A DNA stretch of 19,561 nt, taken from positions 1 through 19,561 of the forward strand of contig JAAYTC010000258.1 in the NCBI GenBank assembly GCA_012518155.1, in the 5' to 3' direction. The translations under genes were made by a program, and so were the position numbers. Each line of letters begins with the position of its first letter. The first letter of the stretch is position 1. Origin of the DNA: Bacteroidales bacterium (GTDB lineage: Bacteria > Bacteroidota > Bacteroidia > Bacteroidales > Dysgonomonadaceae). Positions 13,471-19,561 of this stretch are shown here, in pieces. The notes beneath the pieces are model-generated. The model made no database searches. It was not told the origin of the DNA and saw only the letters and a list, made by a program, of their open reading frames with translations.

Positions 13471-14415
13471 ATGGCGGAAATTAAACTATTCTATCATAAA
13501 GACGGCATCGTGAGAGTAAGCCGCAGCTTGGAATTCCTGAAATCAAACCCCATTCACAACTTCCTTTGGATCGACCTGAACGACGTGGACGAAGAGGTGG
13601 AAAACGAGCTGGAAGACTTTCTCAAAATTTATATCCAAGAAGAGGAGGAGATGATCGAGATCGAGATGTCGTCGCGCTACATCGAGACGAACGATACGTT
13701 GGTTGTGAACTCCAACTTTTTATTGTCGAATTTCGAGACTGACCCCGTATCCTTTATCCTGAAAAACAACATCCTTGTCACCGTGCGAGCCGAGGAGTTG
13801 ATCTCGTTCCACGAAACGGTAAAAAAAATATCGGCCAACCCGAAAAATTACCCCAGTGGAGCTCACGTGCTTGTCGCGCTCCTGGAGACCCGGGTAGAGT
13901 TTGATGCCGACATGATTGAGAATATGACCCAGAAAATAACGCAACTCAGTAATTCGCTCTCGATGCAGGAGGCCGACGAGGAGCTGCTTACCGAAATCAA
14001 GAACTTACAAGAAAAAACCATGATGTTGCGTGAGAATATCATAGACAAGCAGCGGGTGGTGTCCAGCATGCTCCGGAGCGAATTTATTCCCATCGAGTTG
14101 CAACCCAAGCTCACCATCATCATCAAAGACATCAACTCGCTGGTGGAGCACATTAAGTTCAGTTTCGACCGTCTCGACTACCTACAAGACACCTTTCTCG
14201 GTTACGTGAATATCGAACAGAACAAAATCATCAAAATATTTACCATTGTTTCGGTGATTTTCATGCCCCCCACCCTCATCGCGAGCATCTACGGGATGAA
14301 CTTCGATATCATGCCCGAACTGGATAAAAAGTGGGGCTACCCCGTGGCATTGGTTGTCATGGTGCTCTCGTCCCTCTTTATCCTTTACTATTTTAAGAAA
14401 CGAAAATGGCTTTGA
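13471..14415 (+). CDS. corA: CorA-family magnesium/divalent cation transporter
   Basis: Pentameric inner-membrane channel for magnesium (possibly cobalt or nickel). Residues 1-250 are the cytoplasmic funnel and long stalk helix, rich in charged residues (VDEEVENELEDF, IQEEEEMIEIEM). The two C-terminal helices are at about 254-273 and 290-308, with the signature YGMNF (274-278) at the end of the first, forming the selectivity filter. The basic end KKRKWL is typical. Length (314 aa) matches the family. It lies 47 nt after rsmA and may be read through from it. Its stop is only six bases from the stop of the converging acetyltransferase gene. Confidence 0.94.
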   Translation: MAEIKLFYHKDGIVRVSRSLEFLKSNPIHNFLWIDLNDVDEEVENELEDFLKIYIQEEEEMIEIEMSSRYIETNDTLVVNSNFLLSNFETDPVSFILKNNILVTVRAEELISFHETVKKISANPKNYPSGAHVLVALLETRVEFDADMIENMTQKITQLSNSLSMQEADEELLTEIKNLQEKTMMLRENIIDKQRVVSSMLRSEFIPIELQPKLTIIIKDINSLVEHIKFSFDRLDYLQDTFLGYVNIEQNKIIKIFTIVSVIFMPPTLIASIYGMNFDIMPELDKKWGYPVALVVMVLSSLFILYYFKKRKWL

Positions 14416-14421
14416 GTATAC

Positions 14422-15279
14422 CTACTCGAGCATGAAATTCATCACCGGGCTCTTTTCAGGAAATATCTTCGAATAGGGCTCTTCTCTTTCTCCCGTGTGA
14501 TACCCTAGAAGCAGTTGCGCGAGATCCCCGATATCCACTTGAATGGCAACATGGCCGGTAGCTTCAGCTTGTGCGGGCAGGGCAATATTATTTTCTTCAA
14601 TCAACTCATCCTTCACGGAAATAGCAAAAGGCTTTCCTTTGTACCCTTCGTCGAACAGCGACAGCAGGTACTGGGCGTCTATTACCCTTGCCATCCCTAT
14701 CAAGTTCTTTTTCGGGGGAAAATCAAACAAGGCTCCCTCATCCACGATGGCCTTGAAATCATCAAAAGTCTTCTGCACCGTCATATCCTGTTTTCGGTAA
14801 TACCGATCGAACTCGTTGTAGGCCTCCCTCAAATTCCAGCGGTGCTTCGACATCAACTCTTTCAGTGAAGGCAGTTCAGCTGTACCGGGATCAAACGCCC
14901 GAGCGAAACCATACTTTGCATACAACTCCATCAACCATTTTTCCTGCGGGACCAATAACATAAGCGGTACCCCTCTACGCTTCGCCACGTTAAACCCCTC
15001 TATCAAAAGTGCCCGCGTGTACCCTCTTTTCCGGTACTCGGGCAACGTGCAAACACCGGAAAGATAAATCACCGGTATCTCTTTCCCGTGAAACGAGAAT
15101 TTGTAATCGAGCATTTGCAAAGAGGCCACCGCTGTCGTGCCCTCCATGTAAAGCAACGTATTCTCAGGCCGGTATTTATCGCGAAAATAGAGCTCCATGT
15201 AATTATCGGGATCCCCGAAGCATCTTTTCCACATATTCCACACCTGTTGTCTTGAAGAGTTATTAGCCAGTTGTATCAT
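14422..15279 (-). CDS. Eis-like GNAT-family N-acetyltransferase
   Basis: 285 aa from the ATG at 15277-15279. I chose this start because the longer open frame upstream only shadows the DUF2156 gene. Residues about 1-140 are a GNAT fold: VIYLSGVCTLPEYRKRGYTR contains strand 4 and the acetyl-CoA loop RKRGYTRA (83-90), followed by VPLMLLVPQEKWLMELYAKYGF. The C-terminal part (about 190-285; MARVIDAQYLLSLF, then VDIGDLAQLLLGY) resembles the sterol-carrier-like domain of the Eis family. Eis proteins acetylate amines, including aminoglycosides, but the substrate here is unknown. The gene overlaps the end of the DUF2156 gene by 17 bases, so the pair is translationally coupled. Confidence 0.87.
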   Translation of the reverse strand: MIQLANNSSRQQVWNMWKRCFGDPDNYMELYFRDKYRPENTLLYMEGTTAVASLQMLDYKFSFHGKEIPVIYLSGVCTLPEYRKRGYTRALLIEGFNVAKRRGVPLMLLVPQEKWLMELYAKYGFARAFDPGTAELPSLKELMSKHRWNLREAYNEFDRYYRKQDMTVQKTFDDFKAIVDEGALFDFPPKKNLIGMARVIDAQYLLSLFDEGYKGKPFAISVKDELIEENNIALPAQAEATGHVAIQVDIGDLAQLLLGYHTGEREEPYSKIFPEKSPVMNFMLE

Positions 15280-16180
15280 CTCGTGTTTTAAATCGCGCGT
15301 TATATTTTTCCAGTAAGATATCGGGTTGGTAGGAAAGCTTTGCTTTGCGTAGATTCTCCATGCCCATATCCTCTTCCCTGTTGATATACATGAAGTCAGC
15401 CGCCTCGTTCTCGACAAACTGCTGGTTAATAATTGTATATGCCCCATGTATCGTGTTAAACGCCTTTTCGACGTGCACGATAAAAGTATCCTCGGTCAAA
15501 GGTTCACCGATCGTGAAGGCAATTACCTCGTTGTTCACCACGATCGCCCCTCCTTTCAATCCGAGATGATCGAAATGCTCCAGCATCAGCGTGGTAGCAA
15601 AATCGTCGTACACCAACGTGGGATCCCTATCCTGTCGGTTAAGCTCCATCCATCTTTCGAGTGCCTCTTTACTTGCACTCACCATCTCGGGATTACGTGA
15701 AAGCGATTGATACTCCCACTCATTTTCTCTTTTAAACCGGTTAATATGATTCCGTTTACTTTGCAGTTTTTTCCCTCTCAAGTGGATTAACTTCTCCGAA
15801 GTATAAATATAATCCGACACGCTTCGGTTCAGTTGATAGTCAAATTGCCCCGGCAGCACCTTATCGATCTTATGAATCATCTCATTGGTTAGCCCCCTGA
15901 TTTGAAAAACCGATTCAAATTGCTTGTGGTCTTCAACGATCATGTCGATACCCACTCTAATATCACCCGTGCCAATTGGTTTGAGGTAAGAGTTCCGGCC
16001 GTAATTGTCTTTAAATCGGATAAACAACCACCCGTTTGCCACGGCGAACTGCGTGTTAAATTTCTTTCCCCAGGAGTACAAGTTAGTGAAACAGAGATCC
16101 GATGCTCTATAATTTTGATATTCAAGATATGAGTCAATCGTATCTTTATCCTCCAACTCTATCGATCTGAATGTCAGCAT
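15263..16180 (-). CDS. DUF2156 / phosphatidylglycerol lysyltransferase C-terminal-domain family protein
   Basis: 305 aa soluble protein with two tandem GNAT-like folds, as in the synthase half of MprF and in FemAB-like aminoacyl transferases. Recognisable parts are YRASDLCFTNLYSWGKKF (29-46), KLIHLRGKKLQSKRNHINRF (130-149, the conserved basic stretch), DDFATTLMLEHF and the late NTIHGAYTIINQQF, then YINREEDMGMENLRKAK. In MprF this domain transfers an amino acid from tRNA to a lipid; stand-alone members in Bacteroidota are uncharacterised as far as I know. No membrane segment is present. It is the first gene of a two-gene unit with the overlapping acetyltransferase. Confidence 0.87.
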   Translation of the reverse strand: MLTFRSIELEDKDTIDSYLEYQNYRASDLCFTNLYSWGKKFNTQFAVANGWLFIRFKDNYGRNSYLKPIGTGDIRVGIDMIVEDHKQFESVFQIRGLTNEMIHKIDKVLPGQFDYQLNRSVSDYIYTSEKLIHLRGKKLQSKRNHINRFKRENEWEYQSLSRNPEMVSASKEALERWMELNRQDRDPTLVYDDFATTLMLEHFDHLGLKGGAIVVNNEVIAFTIGEPLTEDTFIVHVEKAFNTIHGAYTIINQQFVENEAADFMYINREEDMGMENLRKAKLSYQPDILLEKYNARFKTRDDTTG

Positions 16181-16271
16181 ATATTTAGCTACTTTCTTAG
16201 ACTATTCTATTCGTATGGCCCCGTTTGTGAGCCCGAATAAATGAACAACTCTTCTCACGAAAAGTTTATTA

Positions 16272-16299
16272 AAAAAACCGGATACAAGACTTACCCGGC
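16272..16299 (-). terminator. Intrinsic terminator of trpS
   Basis: On the minus strand CCGGGTA (16299-16293) pairs with TATCCGG (16285-16279), one G-T pair included, around a seven-base loop, and is followed directly by seven T (16278-16272). It lies 47 bp past the trpS stop. Confidence 0.8.
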
Positions 16300-16303
16300 T
16301 ATA

Positions 16304-16322
16304 AAGGAGTTTTTCTCCTTTG
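16304..16322. repeat. Perfect hairpin just downstream of trpS
   Basis: AAAGGAG-TTTTT-CTCCTTT, seven pairs. It lies between the trpS stop and the terminator above. No proper T run follows on the minus strand, so it may be an mRNA-stabilising 3' stem rather than a terminator. Confidence 0.55.
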
Positions 16323-16345
16323 TAATTTTTTTCTATTTCGAGGTT

Positions 16346-17335
16346 TTAAAATCGCTTAAAACCTACTATTTCACGTACATCTTTGAGCGTGGCGGCGGCA
16401 CTTACCCTCGCCTTTTCAGCCCCTTCTTGGGCTACCTTCCGAAGATACGTGTCGTCGCTGCTTAGCTCGATCACCCGCTCCCGAATGGGTGCGGTAACCG
16501 TGATAATATCCTCCGCCAGTTGTTTTTTGAGATCTCCATACCTAATCTCACACCTATTCCACAGGTTCTCGTAATGCTCCACCACTTCGGGTGTAGAGAC
16601 CACCCTCAAGATCGTGAACAGGTTCTCGATATAGTCAGGCTTTTCAGAATTAGGTACAGTAGGCCCGGAGTCGGTCAACGCTCTCTTCACCTTTTTTTCA
16701 ATCTCCTTAGGCGTATCGCTCAAGTAGATAGCATTCCCTTCCGATTTTCCCATCTTACCGCTACCGTCCAATCCGGGAATCTTCACCAGCTCCTCTCCAA
16801 AGTTATAAGCCACGGGCTCTTTAAAATAGTCCACCCCGTAAAAGTTATTGAACCGGCGTGCAAACCGGCGCGTCATCTCCAAGTGCTGCTCTTGGTCTTT
16901 TCCCACGGGCACCTTATCGGCACGGTGCACCAAGATATCGGCGGCCATCAGAGCAGGGTACGTGAGCAGCCCCGCGTTCACGTTATCGGGTTGCTTCCGT
17001 GCCTTCTCCTTGAAAGAGGCAGTCTTCGACAATTCACCGAGGTAGGCATGCATGTTCAGGTAGAGGTACAACTCGATGGTCTCCTTCACATCGCTCTGCA
17101 CGTAGATGACCGACTTCTCGGGATCGATCCCTGCCGCGAGATAATCCACGAGCACGTTTTTCACGTTCTCGTGCAACATCTTCGGGTCGGGATGCGTGGT
17201 GAGCGAATGCAAGTCGGCGATAAAAAAATAACACCTGTTCTCCTCCTGCATCCGTATAAAGTTGCGAAGTGCCCCGTAATAGTTACCCAAATGTAATTTC
17301 CCTGTGGATCTAATACCACTTAAAACTATATCCAT
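16346..17335 (-). CDS. trpS: Tryptophanyl-tRNA synthetase
   Basis: Class I synthetase that charges tRNA-Trp in the cytoplasm. The start MDIVLSGIRSTGKLHLGNYY carries the HIGH-equivalent LHLG (14-17) with its SG-I-TG lead. The middle has the tryptophan pocket region YPALMAADILVHRADKVPVG and the helix GKDQEQHLEMTRRFARRFN. The KMSKS loop is KMGKS (194-198) in GSGKMGKSEGN. 329 aa is the normal bacterial size. It has its own terminator and a predicted upstream promoter, giving a leader of about 150 nt with an 18-bp repeat array. I see no short tryptophan-rich leader frame in a place that would suggest classical attenuation. Confidence 0.96.
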   Translation of the reverse strand: MDIVLSGIRSTGKLHLGNYYGALRNFIRMQEENRCYFFIADLHSLTTHPDPKMLHENVKNVLVDYLAAGIDPEKSVIYVQSDVKETIELYLYLNMHAYLGELSKTASFKEKARKQPDNVNAGLLTYPALMAADILVHRADKVPVGKDQEQHLEMTRRFARRFNNFYGVDYFKEPVAYNFGEELVKIPGLDGSGKMGKSEGNAIYLSDTPKEIEKKVKRALTDSGPTVPNSEKPDYIENLFTILRVVSTPEVVEHYENLWNRCEIRYGDLKKQLAEDIITVTAPIRERVIELSSDDTYLRKVAQEGAEKARVSAAATLKDVREIVGFKRF

Positions 17336-17373
17336 GATTATCCGTTATTCCATTTTGCATTCAAGTTCCGCCT

Positions 17374-17445
17374 GTCTCCGCCGATCCTACGGCCTCCGCT
17401 GATTCGCCAGCCTCCGCTGATTCGCCTGTCTCCGCCGATCCACAC
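17374..17445. repeat. 18-bp tandem repeat, four units, in the trpS leader
   Basis: Units start at 17374, 17392, 17410 and 17428, all in perfect 18-bp register: GTCTCCGCCGATCCTACG, GCCTCCGCTGATTCGCCA, GCCTCCGCTGATTCGCCT and GTCTCCGCCGATCCACAC. The core is G(T/C)CTCCGC(C/T)GAT(C/T)C. Units 2 and 3 differ at one base, and units 1 and 4 share their first 14 bases. The array is much richer in G+C than the surrounding intergenic DNA and begins 38 bp upstream of the trpS ATG. Confidence 0.85.
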
Positions 17446-17492
17446 ACGACTAAATTATCGACAGACAAAACTTGAAATATCCGTTGAACCTG

Positions 17493-17500
17493 CAAAGGTA
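17493..17500 (-). promoter_or_regulatory. Predicted -7 box of the trpS promoter
   Basis: On the minus strand TACCTTTG matches TAnnTTTG exactly and is followed by CAGG, much like the box before rsmA. No good -33 TTG lies at the expected distance, so confidence is moderate. If used, the 18-bp repeat array would be transcribed as part of the trpS leader. Confidence 0.45.
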
Positions 17501-17630
17501 ATAAAAATATGACTTACCCCCTTACGCACCACCGAATATGCAATGATCTAACTTTTTCTCGCCTGGTTTGTTTAAAACATATCAATAACTTGCACGAAGC
17601 ACGTTATTTACAACCAAAACTATTAACTCT

Positions 17631-18428
17631 ATGCAACTACAAAAAAAATACGGGTTGTCGCTACTTCTTATAGCCTCCCTTGTGACTCTTTCGTTCGCTA
17701 CCTCCTGCGAGAAAGAGGATCGCGTTAAAGATGATAAAGAACTGGAGAATATCGATGACCCCGATCCCATCTTGAGAGGCGGGGCACTGTTTTTAGTGAT
17801 CGATGAAGAGAGCATCGACGATGATGAGAGGCCGAACAATTTCAGGGATTCGGATATCAACGACGATCTGGCGGAGGTGGGCTTCCGTGAGCCGTTGCCC
17901 TATTTCGTGAGAAACGTGGGGAAAAGAATCTGGCTCTACACGGGACAAGTAGGCGACGAAGGGTGGTTTGCCCCAAAGACGATTCCCAGCTCCTGGGAAA
18001 ATGTAGGTCCCACGGGCAACGGAACGCGCAACTTCTTCGCCGGCATGAACGGCTCGGAAGACCTACTGGATGAGATTCCAAACGTCACCCCTCTCCGTGC
18101 CACCGGCCTCGCCATGTTGAAGGGTGTCACCATCTACGCTGTGGTGTACGATAGCGATATCTCGATAAATTACGACCCGCTGGAAGGGAGTTTAAAAGGC
18201 TCTACGCTGGGTGTCGTAGCCCTCACCGTGTTGGATGTAGTGAAACGTACCGACGGTTCAAGCTCGTCGCTCCCCAAGGTAGCCGTTCGTATCGAAAGTG
18301 TCAACGAAGTATCCAATCTACCGTTGTCGCTATTTTCAAACGCACCGGTACCTCGATCCTCCTCCGAACCGAAGGACATCACGCCCCCGGCTAATTACGA
18401 TTCTCCTGTTTTCACGGATGCCCCCTAA
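17631..18428 (+). CDS. Acidic lipoprotein of unknown function
   Basis: 265 aa. The N-terminus has basic residues (MQLQKKYG), a hydrophobic core (LSLLLIASLVTLSFA) and a lipobox ending ATSC, so the mature protein begins at lipidated C26. The next residues (EKEDRVKDDKELEN) are strongly acidic and charged, like the export signals that send lipoproteins to the cell surface in Bacteroidota; surface exposure is inferred. The first third is rich in D and E (for example DEESIDDDERPNN). The middle has WLYTGQVGDEGWFAPKTIPSSW and GPTGNGTRNFFAGMNGSEDL, and the end is proline-rich and probably disordered. I recognise no domain. The gene stands alone, with a strong terminator after it. Confidence 0.8.
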   Translation: MQLQKKYGLSLLLIASLVTLSFATSCEKEDRVKDDKELENIDDPDPILRGGALFLVIDEESIDDDERPNNFRDSDINDDLAEVGFREPLPYFVRNVGKRIWLYTGQVGDEGWFAPKTIPSSWENVGPTGNGTRNFFAGMNGSEDLLDEIPNVTPLRATGLAMLKGVTIYAVVYDSDISINYDPLEGSLKGSTLGVVALTVLDVVKRTDGSSSSLPKVAVRIESVNEVSNLPLSLFSNAPVPRSSSEPKDITPPANYDSPVFTDAP

Positions 18429-18458
18429 TTAGCCCGAAACATACACCCACAACGTCAT

Positions 18459-18484
18459 ATAAGTGCCCCTACTTGGGCACTTAT
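18459..18484 (+). terminator. Intrinsic terminator of the lipoprotein gene
   Basis: ATAAGTGCCC (18459-18468) pairs perfectly with GGGCACTTAT (18475-18484) around a six-base loop, followed by TTTATTT. It lies 30 bp past the lipoprotein stop. Confidence 0.85.
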
Positions 18485-18505
18485 TTTATTTAGATGCACG
18501 ATTTA

Positions 18506-18537
18506 TTGAATTTTTTAAACAAAAAAACGTAAGTTTG
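18506..18537 (+). promoter_or_regulatory. Predicted promoter of the cytidylate-kinase-like gene
   Basis: TTG (18506-18508) and a perfect -7 box TAAGTTTG (18530-18537) are 21 bp apart. The start codon is 23 bp further on, implying a very short leader. The box lies just after the lipoprotein terminator, which supports a new transcription start here. Confidence 0.65.
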
Positions 18538-18560
18538 CAACTCAAGCAATTCATCAACGC

Positions 18561-19193
18561 ATGAACAAGATTATTACCATCAGCCGTGAATTTGGTAGTG
18601 GCGGCCGTGAGCTTGGCAGGTATTTGGCCGAGGCCCTTGGCATCGCTTATTACGATCAAGAGATCATCACCCAAATTGCCCAGAAAAGTGGCTTGGCGGA
18701 AGAGTACGTCAATAGCATCGTGGAAAATCGCCCCCTCACCTATTACCCCATCACTAGCGCGCAGACACTCACCGCACCCATCACTCCCCCCTTTGACTTC
18801 AGCATGAAGGTGTATACCGAACAGATCAATATCATTGAAGATCTGGCTTTGAAGAGCGACTGCGTGATCATTGGTCGCGCTGCCGATTACATCCTTCGCG
18901 ATTACCGCCCCATCAACATGTTTATCCATGCCGATATGGAATCCCGTATGAAACGCTGCCGTGAACGGGCGACGGAGGATGAGCAGTTATCCGACACCAA
19001 ACTAAAGTCACGCGTTCAGGAGGTCGACAAGAACCGGGCCAAGTACTACCGATTTTTCACCGGACGGAAGTGGGGCGAAAAAGAGAATTACGCCCTCTGC
19101 ATCAACACCTCCAACACCGTGATAAAGGATATTGCAACTCCCTTGGCGCAGCTACTGAAATCGATGATAGAGTGCCGGGGACGATCCAAATAA
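18561..19193 (+). CDS. Cytidylate kinase-like family protein
   Basis: 210 aa P-loop nucleotide kinase-like protein. The phosphate-binding loop is ISREFGSGGRELGRYLAEAL (7-26), followed by YYDQEII, the pattern of cytidylate kinase-like proteins. The middle contains VIIGRAADYILRD (about 96-108) and MFIHADMESRMKRCRER (about 114-130), the lid region with arginines, and VDKNRAKYYRFFTGRKWG (about 154-171), typical of this family. It differs from the housekeeping Cmk (which has the GPSGSGKST-type loop), so true CMP kinase activity is uncertain. It is transcribed from its own promoter and converges with the next gene. Confidence 0.9.
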   Translation: MNKIITISREFGSGGRELGRYLAEALGIAYYDQEIITQIAQKSGLAEEYVNSIVENRPLTYYPITSAQTLTAPITPPFDFSMKVYTEQINIIEDLALKSDCVIIGRAADYILRDYRPINMFIHADMESRMKRCRERATEDEQLSDTKLKSRVQEVDKNRAKYYRFFTGRKWGEKENYALCINTSNTVIKDIATPLAQLLKSMIECRGRSK

Positions 19194-19198
19194 CGATC

Positions 19199-19239
19199 AA
19201 CAACGTTACATCCCCCGACCAACACCGTTACATCTCCCC
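19199..19239. repeat. 22-bp tandem duplication at the 3' ends of two converging genes
   Basis: AACAACGTTACATCCCCC (from 19199) and AACACCGTTACATCTCCC (from 19221) differ at two positions; CGTTACATC recurs exactly 22 bp apart. The second copy covers the last codons and stop of the minus-strand gene. Confidence 0.5.
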
Positions 19240-19561
19240 AGGCTCAAGGATTGCCGTCCCCTTCTTAGCGCTCTTCGCGTGGCGGAGCATCGAATCAGCC
19301 AGGTAGTTTGTCGACATCGGGCGCATCGATTTGAACAGCCCCAATTTGTTAAAAAACTGGATCATTGCCACCCCTGCTCGCTCCATCGTCCGGTCGCTCC
19401 CTTTCCTAACCAGCGCGGGCGGGCGGAAGATCGTCAGTTTCGGAAACCCAAGTTTCTGCACCTCCTCGTCCAGCTCCCCTTTCATCCGGGCGTAAAAGAA
19501 GGGCGACTTGGGAGAAGCATTGGTCGACGAAACCAGCAGCAGCGACTCCACTCCGTTCTCC
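19228..19561 (-). CDS. NAD(P)-binding Rossmann/epimerase-like protein, C-terminal part (cut by window edge)
   Basis: The frame is open to the right edge; only the last 110 or so residues are visible. A GTG at 19549-19551 could be read as a start, but the preceding codons (E-N-G) remain in frame and the context NGVESLLLVSSTNASPKS is internal to a Rossmann fold, so the real start lies outside. SSTNASPKSPFFYARMKGELD carries the S...Y-x3-K arrangement seen in extended/atypical short-chain dehydrogenases and NAD(P)H-binding proteins, followed by LTIFRPPALV, a strand typical of the substrate side. The reaction cannot be named. Confidence 0.8.
   Translation of the reverse strand, partial: ENGVESLLLVSSTNASPKSPFFYARMKGELDEEVQKLGFPKLTIFRPPALVRKGSDRTMERAGVAMIQFFNKLGLFKSMRPMSTNYLADSMLRHAKSAKKGTAILEPGEM

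Noticed and set aside
15280..15447. N-terminal extension of the acetyltransferase
   Set aside because: It shadows the DUF2156 coding sequence; the ATG at 15279 gives a normal GNAT start.
16520..17296. Long plus-strand open frame (258 codons) opposite trpS
   Set aside because: It lies wholly antisense to a clear TrpS with all motifs, is rich in H, V, L and R as typical shadow translations are, and has no recognisable domain or ribosome site.
17374..17445. Regular repeats considered as a CRISPR array
   Set aside because: Units are 18 bp and directly adjacent with no spacers, and there are no cas genes in the window.
17336..17630. T-box or tryptophan attenuator before trpS
   Set aside because: No T-box core sequence, no tryptophan-rich leader peptide and no terminator hairpin were seen between the predicted promoter and trpS.

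Overview
The window reads as a stretch of chromosome from a member of the Bacteroidota, most likely order Bacteroidales. This is inferred from four things: several gene fronts carry the phylum's promoter signature (-7 box TAnnTTTG, with or without an upstream TTG); most starts lack a strong Shine-Dalgarno; one lipoprotein has an SC lipobox followed by acidic residues; and the protein families present (PepD dipeptidase, signal-peptide S8 protease, GNAT/DUF2156 pair, cytidylate-kinase-like protein) fit that group. A Dysgonomonadaceae-like genus is a guess. I see no phage, insertion sequence, CRISPR array, tRNA or rRNA. It looks like core genome with unusually repeat-rich gaps.

Layout from left to right. 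Positions 1-2877 (minus strand) hold an outer-membrane porin-like protein, then ProV and the start of ProW, the ATPase and permease of a glycine betaine/proline-type importer. Positions 2878-3398 are gene-free and contain nested palindromes and a strong terminator. Positions 3399-4279 (minus) hold a two-gene cassette, a six-helix membrane protein and a winged-helix regulator, behind a promoter with two near-identical palindromes 42 bp apart. An Lrp/AsnC regulator follows (4432-4896, minus).

Positions 5020-12311 (minus) look like one long transcription unit. In transcription order it holds a YbhN/LPG-flippase-like membrane protein, PepD, a HemG-like flavodoxin, a tiny two-helix membrane protein, a secreted subtilisin-like protease, both subunits of exonuclease VII (XseA, XseB) and IspD. 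Gaps are 28 nt or less, or overlaps, except for 89 nt before xseA, which holds a 22-bp tandem repeat.

A divergent gap (12318-12637) carries a promoter and a structured, repeat-containing leader for rsmA, followed by corA (both plus strand). Facing them on the minus strand are an Eis-like acetyltransferase and an overlapping DUF2156 protein, then trpS with a clear terminator and a leader holding four 18-bp repeats. On the plus strand come an acidic lipoprotein of unknown function with a strong terminator and a cytidylate-kinase-like protein with a good promoter. The 3' end of a minus-strand NAD(P)-binding protein closes the window.

No clearly new multi-gene system is visible. The most promising leads are the membrane protein/regulator cassette with its paired operators, the 22-residue repeats in the XseA stalk (candidate XseB docking sites), the structured repeat-bearing leaders of rsmA and trpS, and the linkage of a porin to an osmoprotectant importer.
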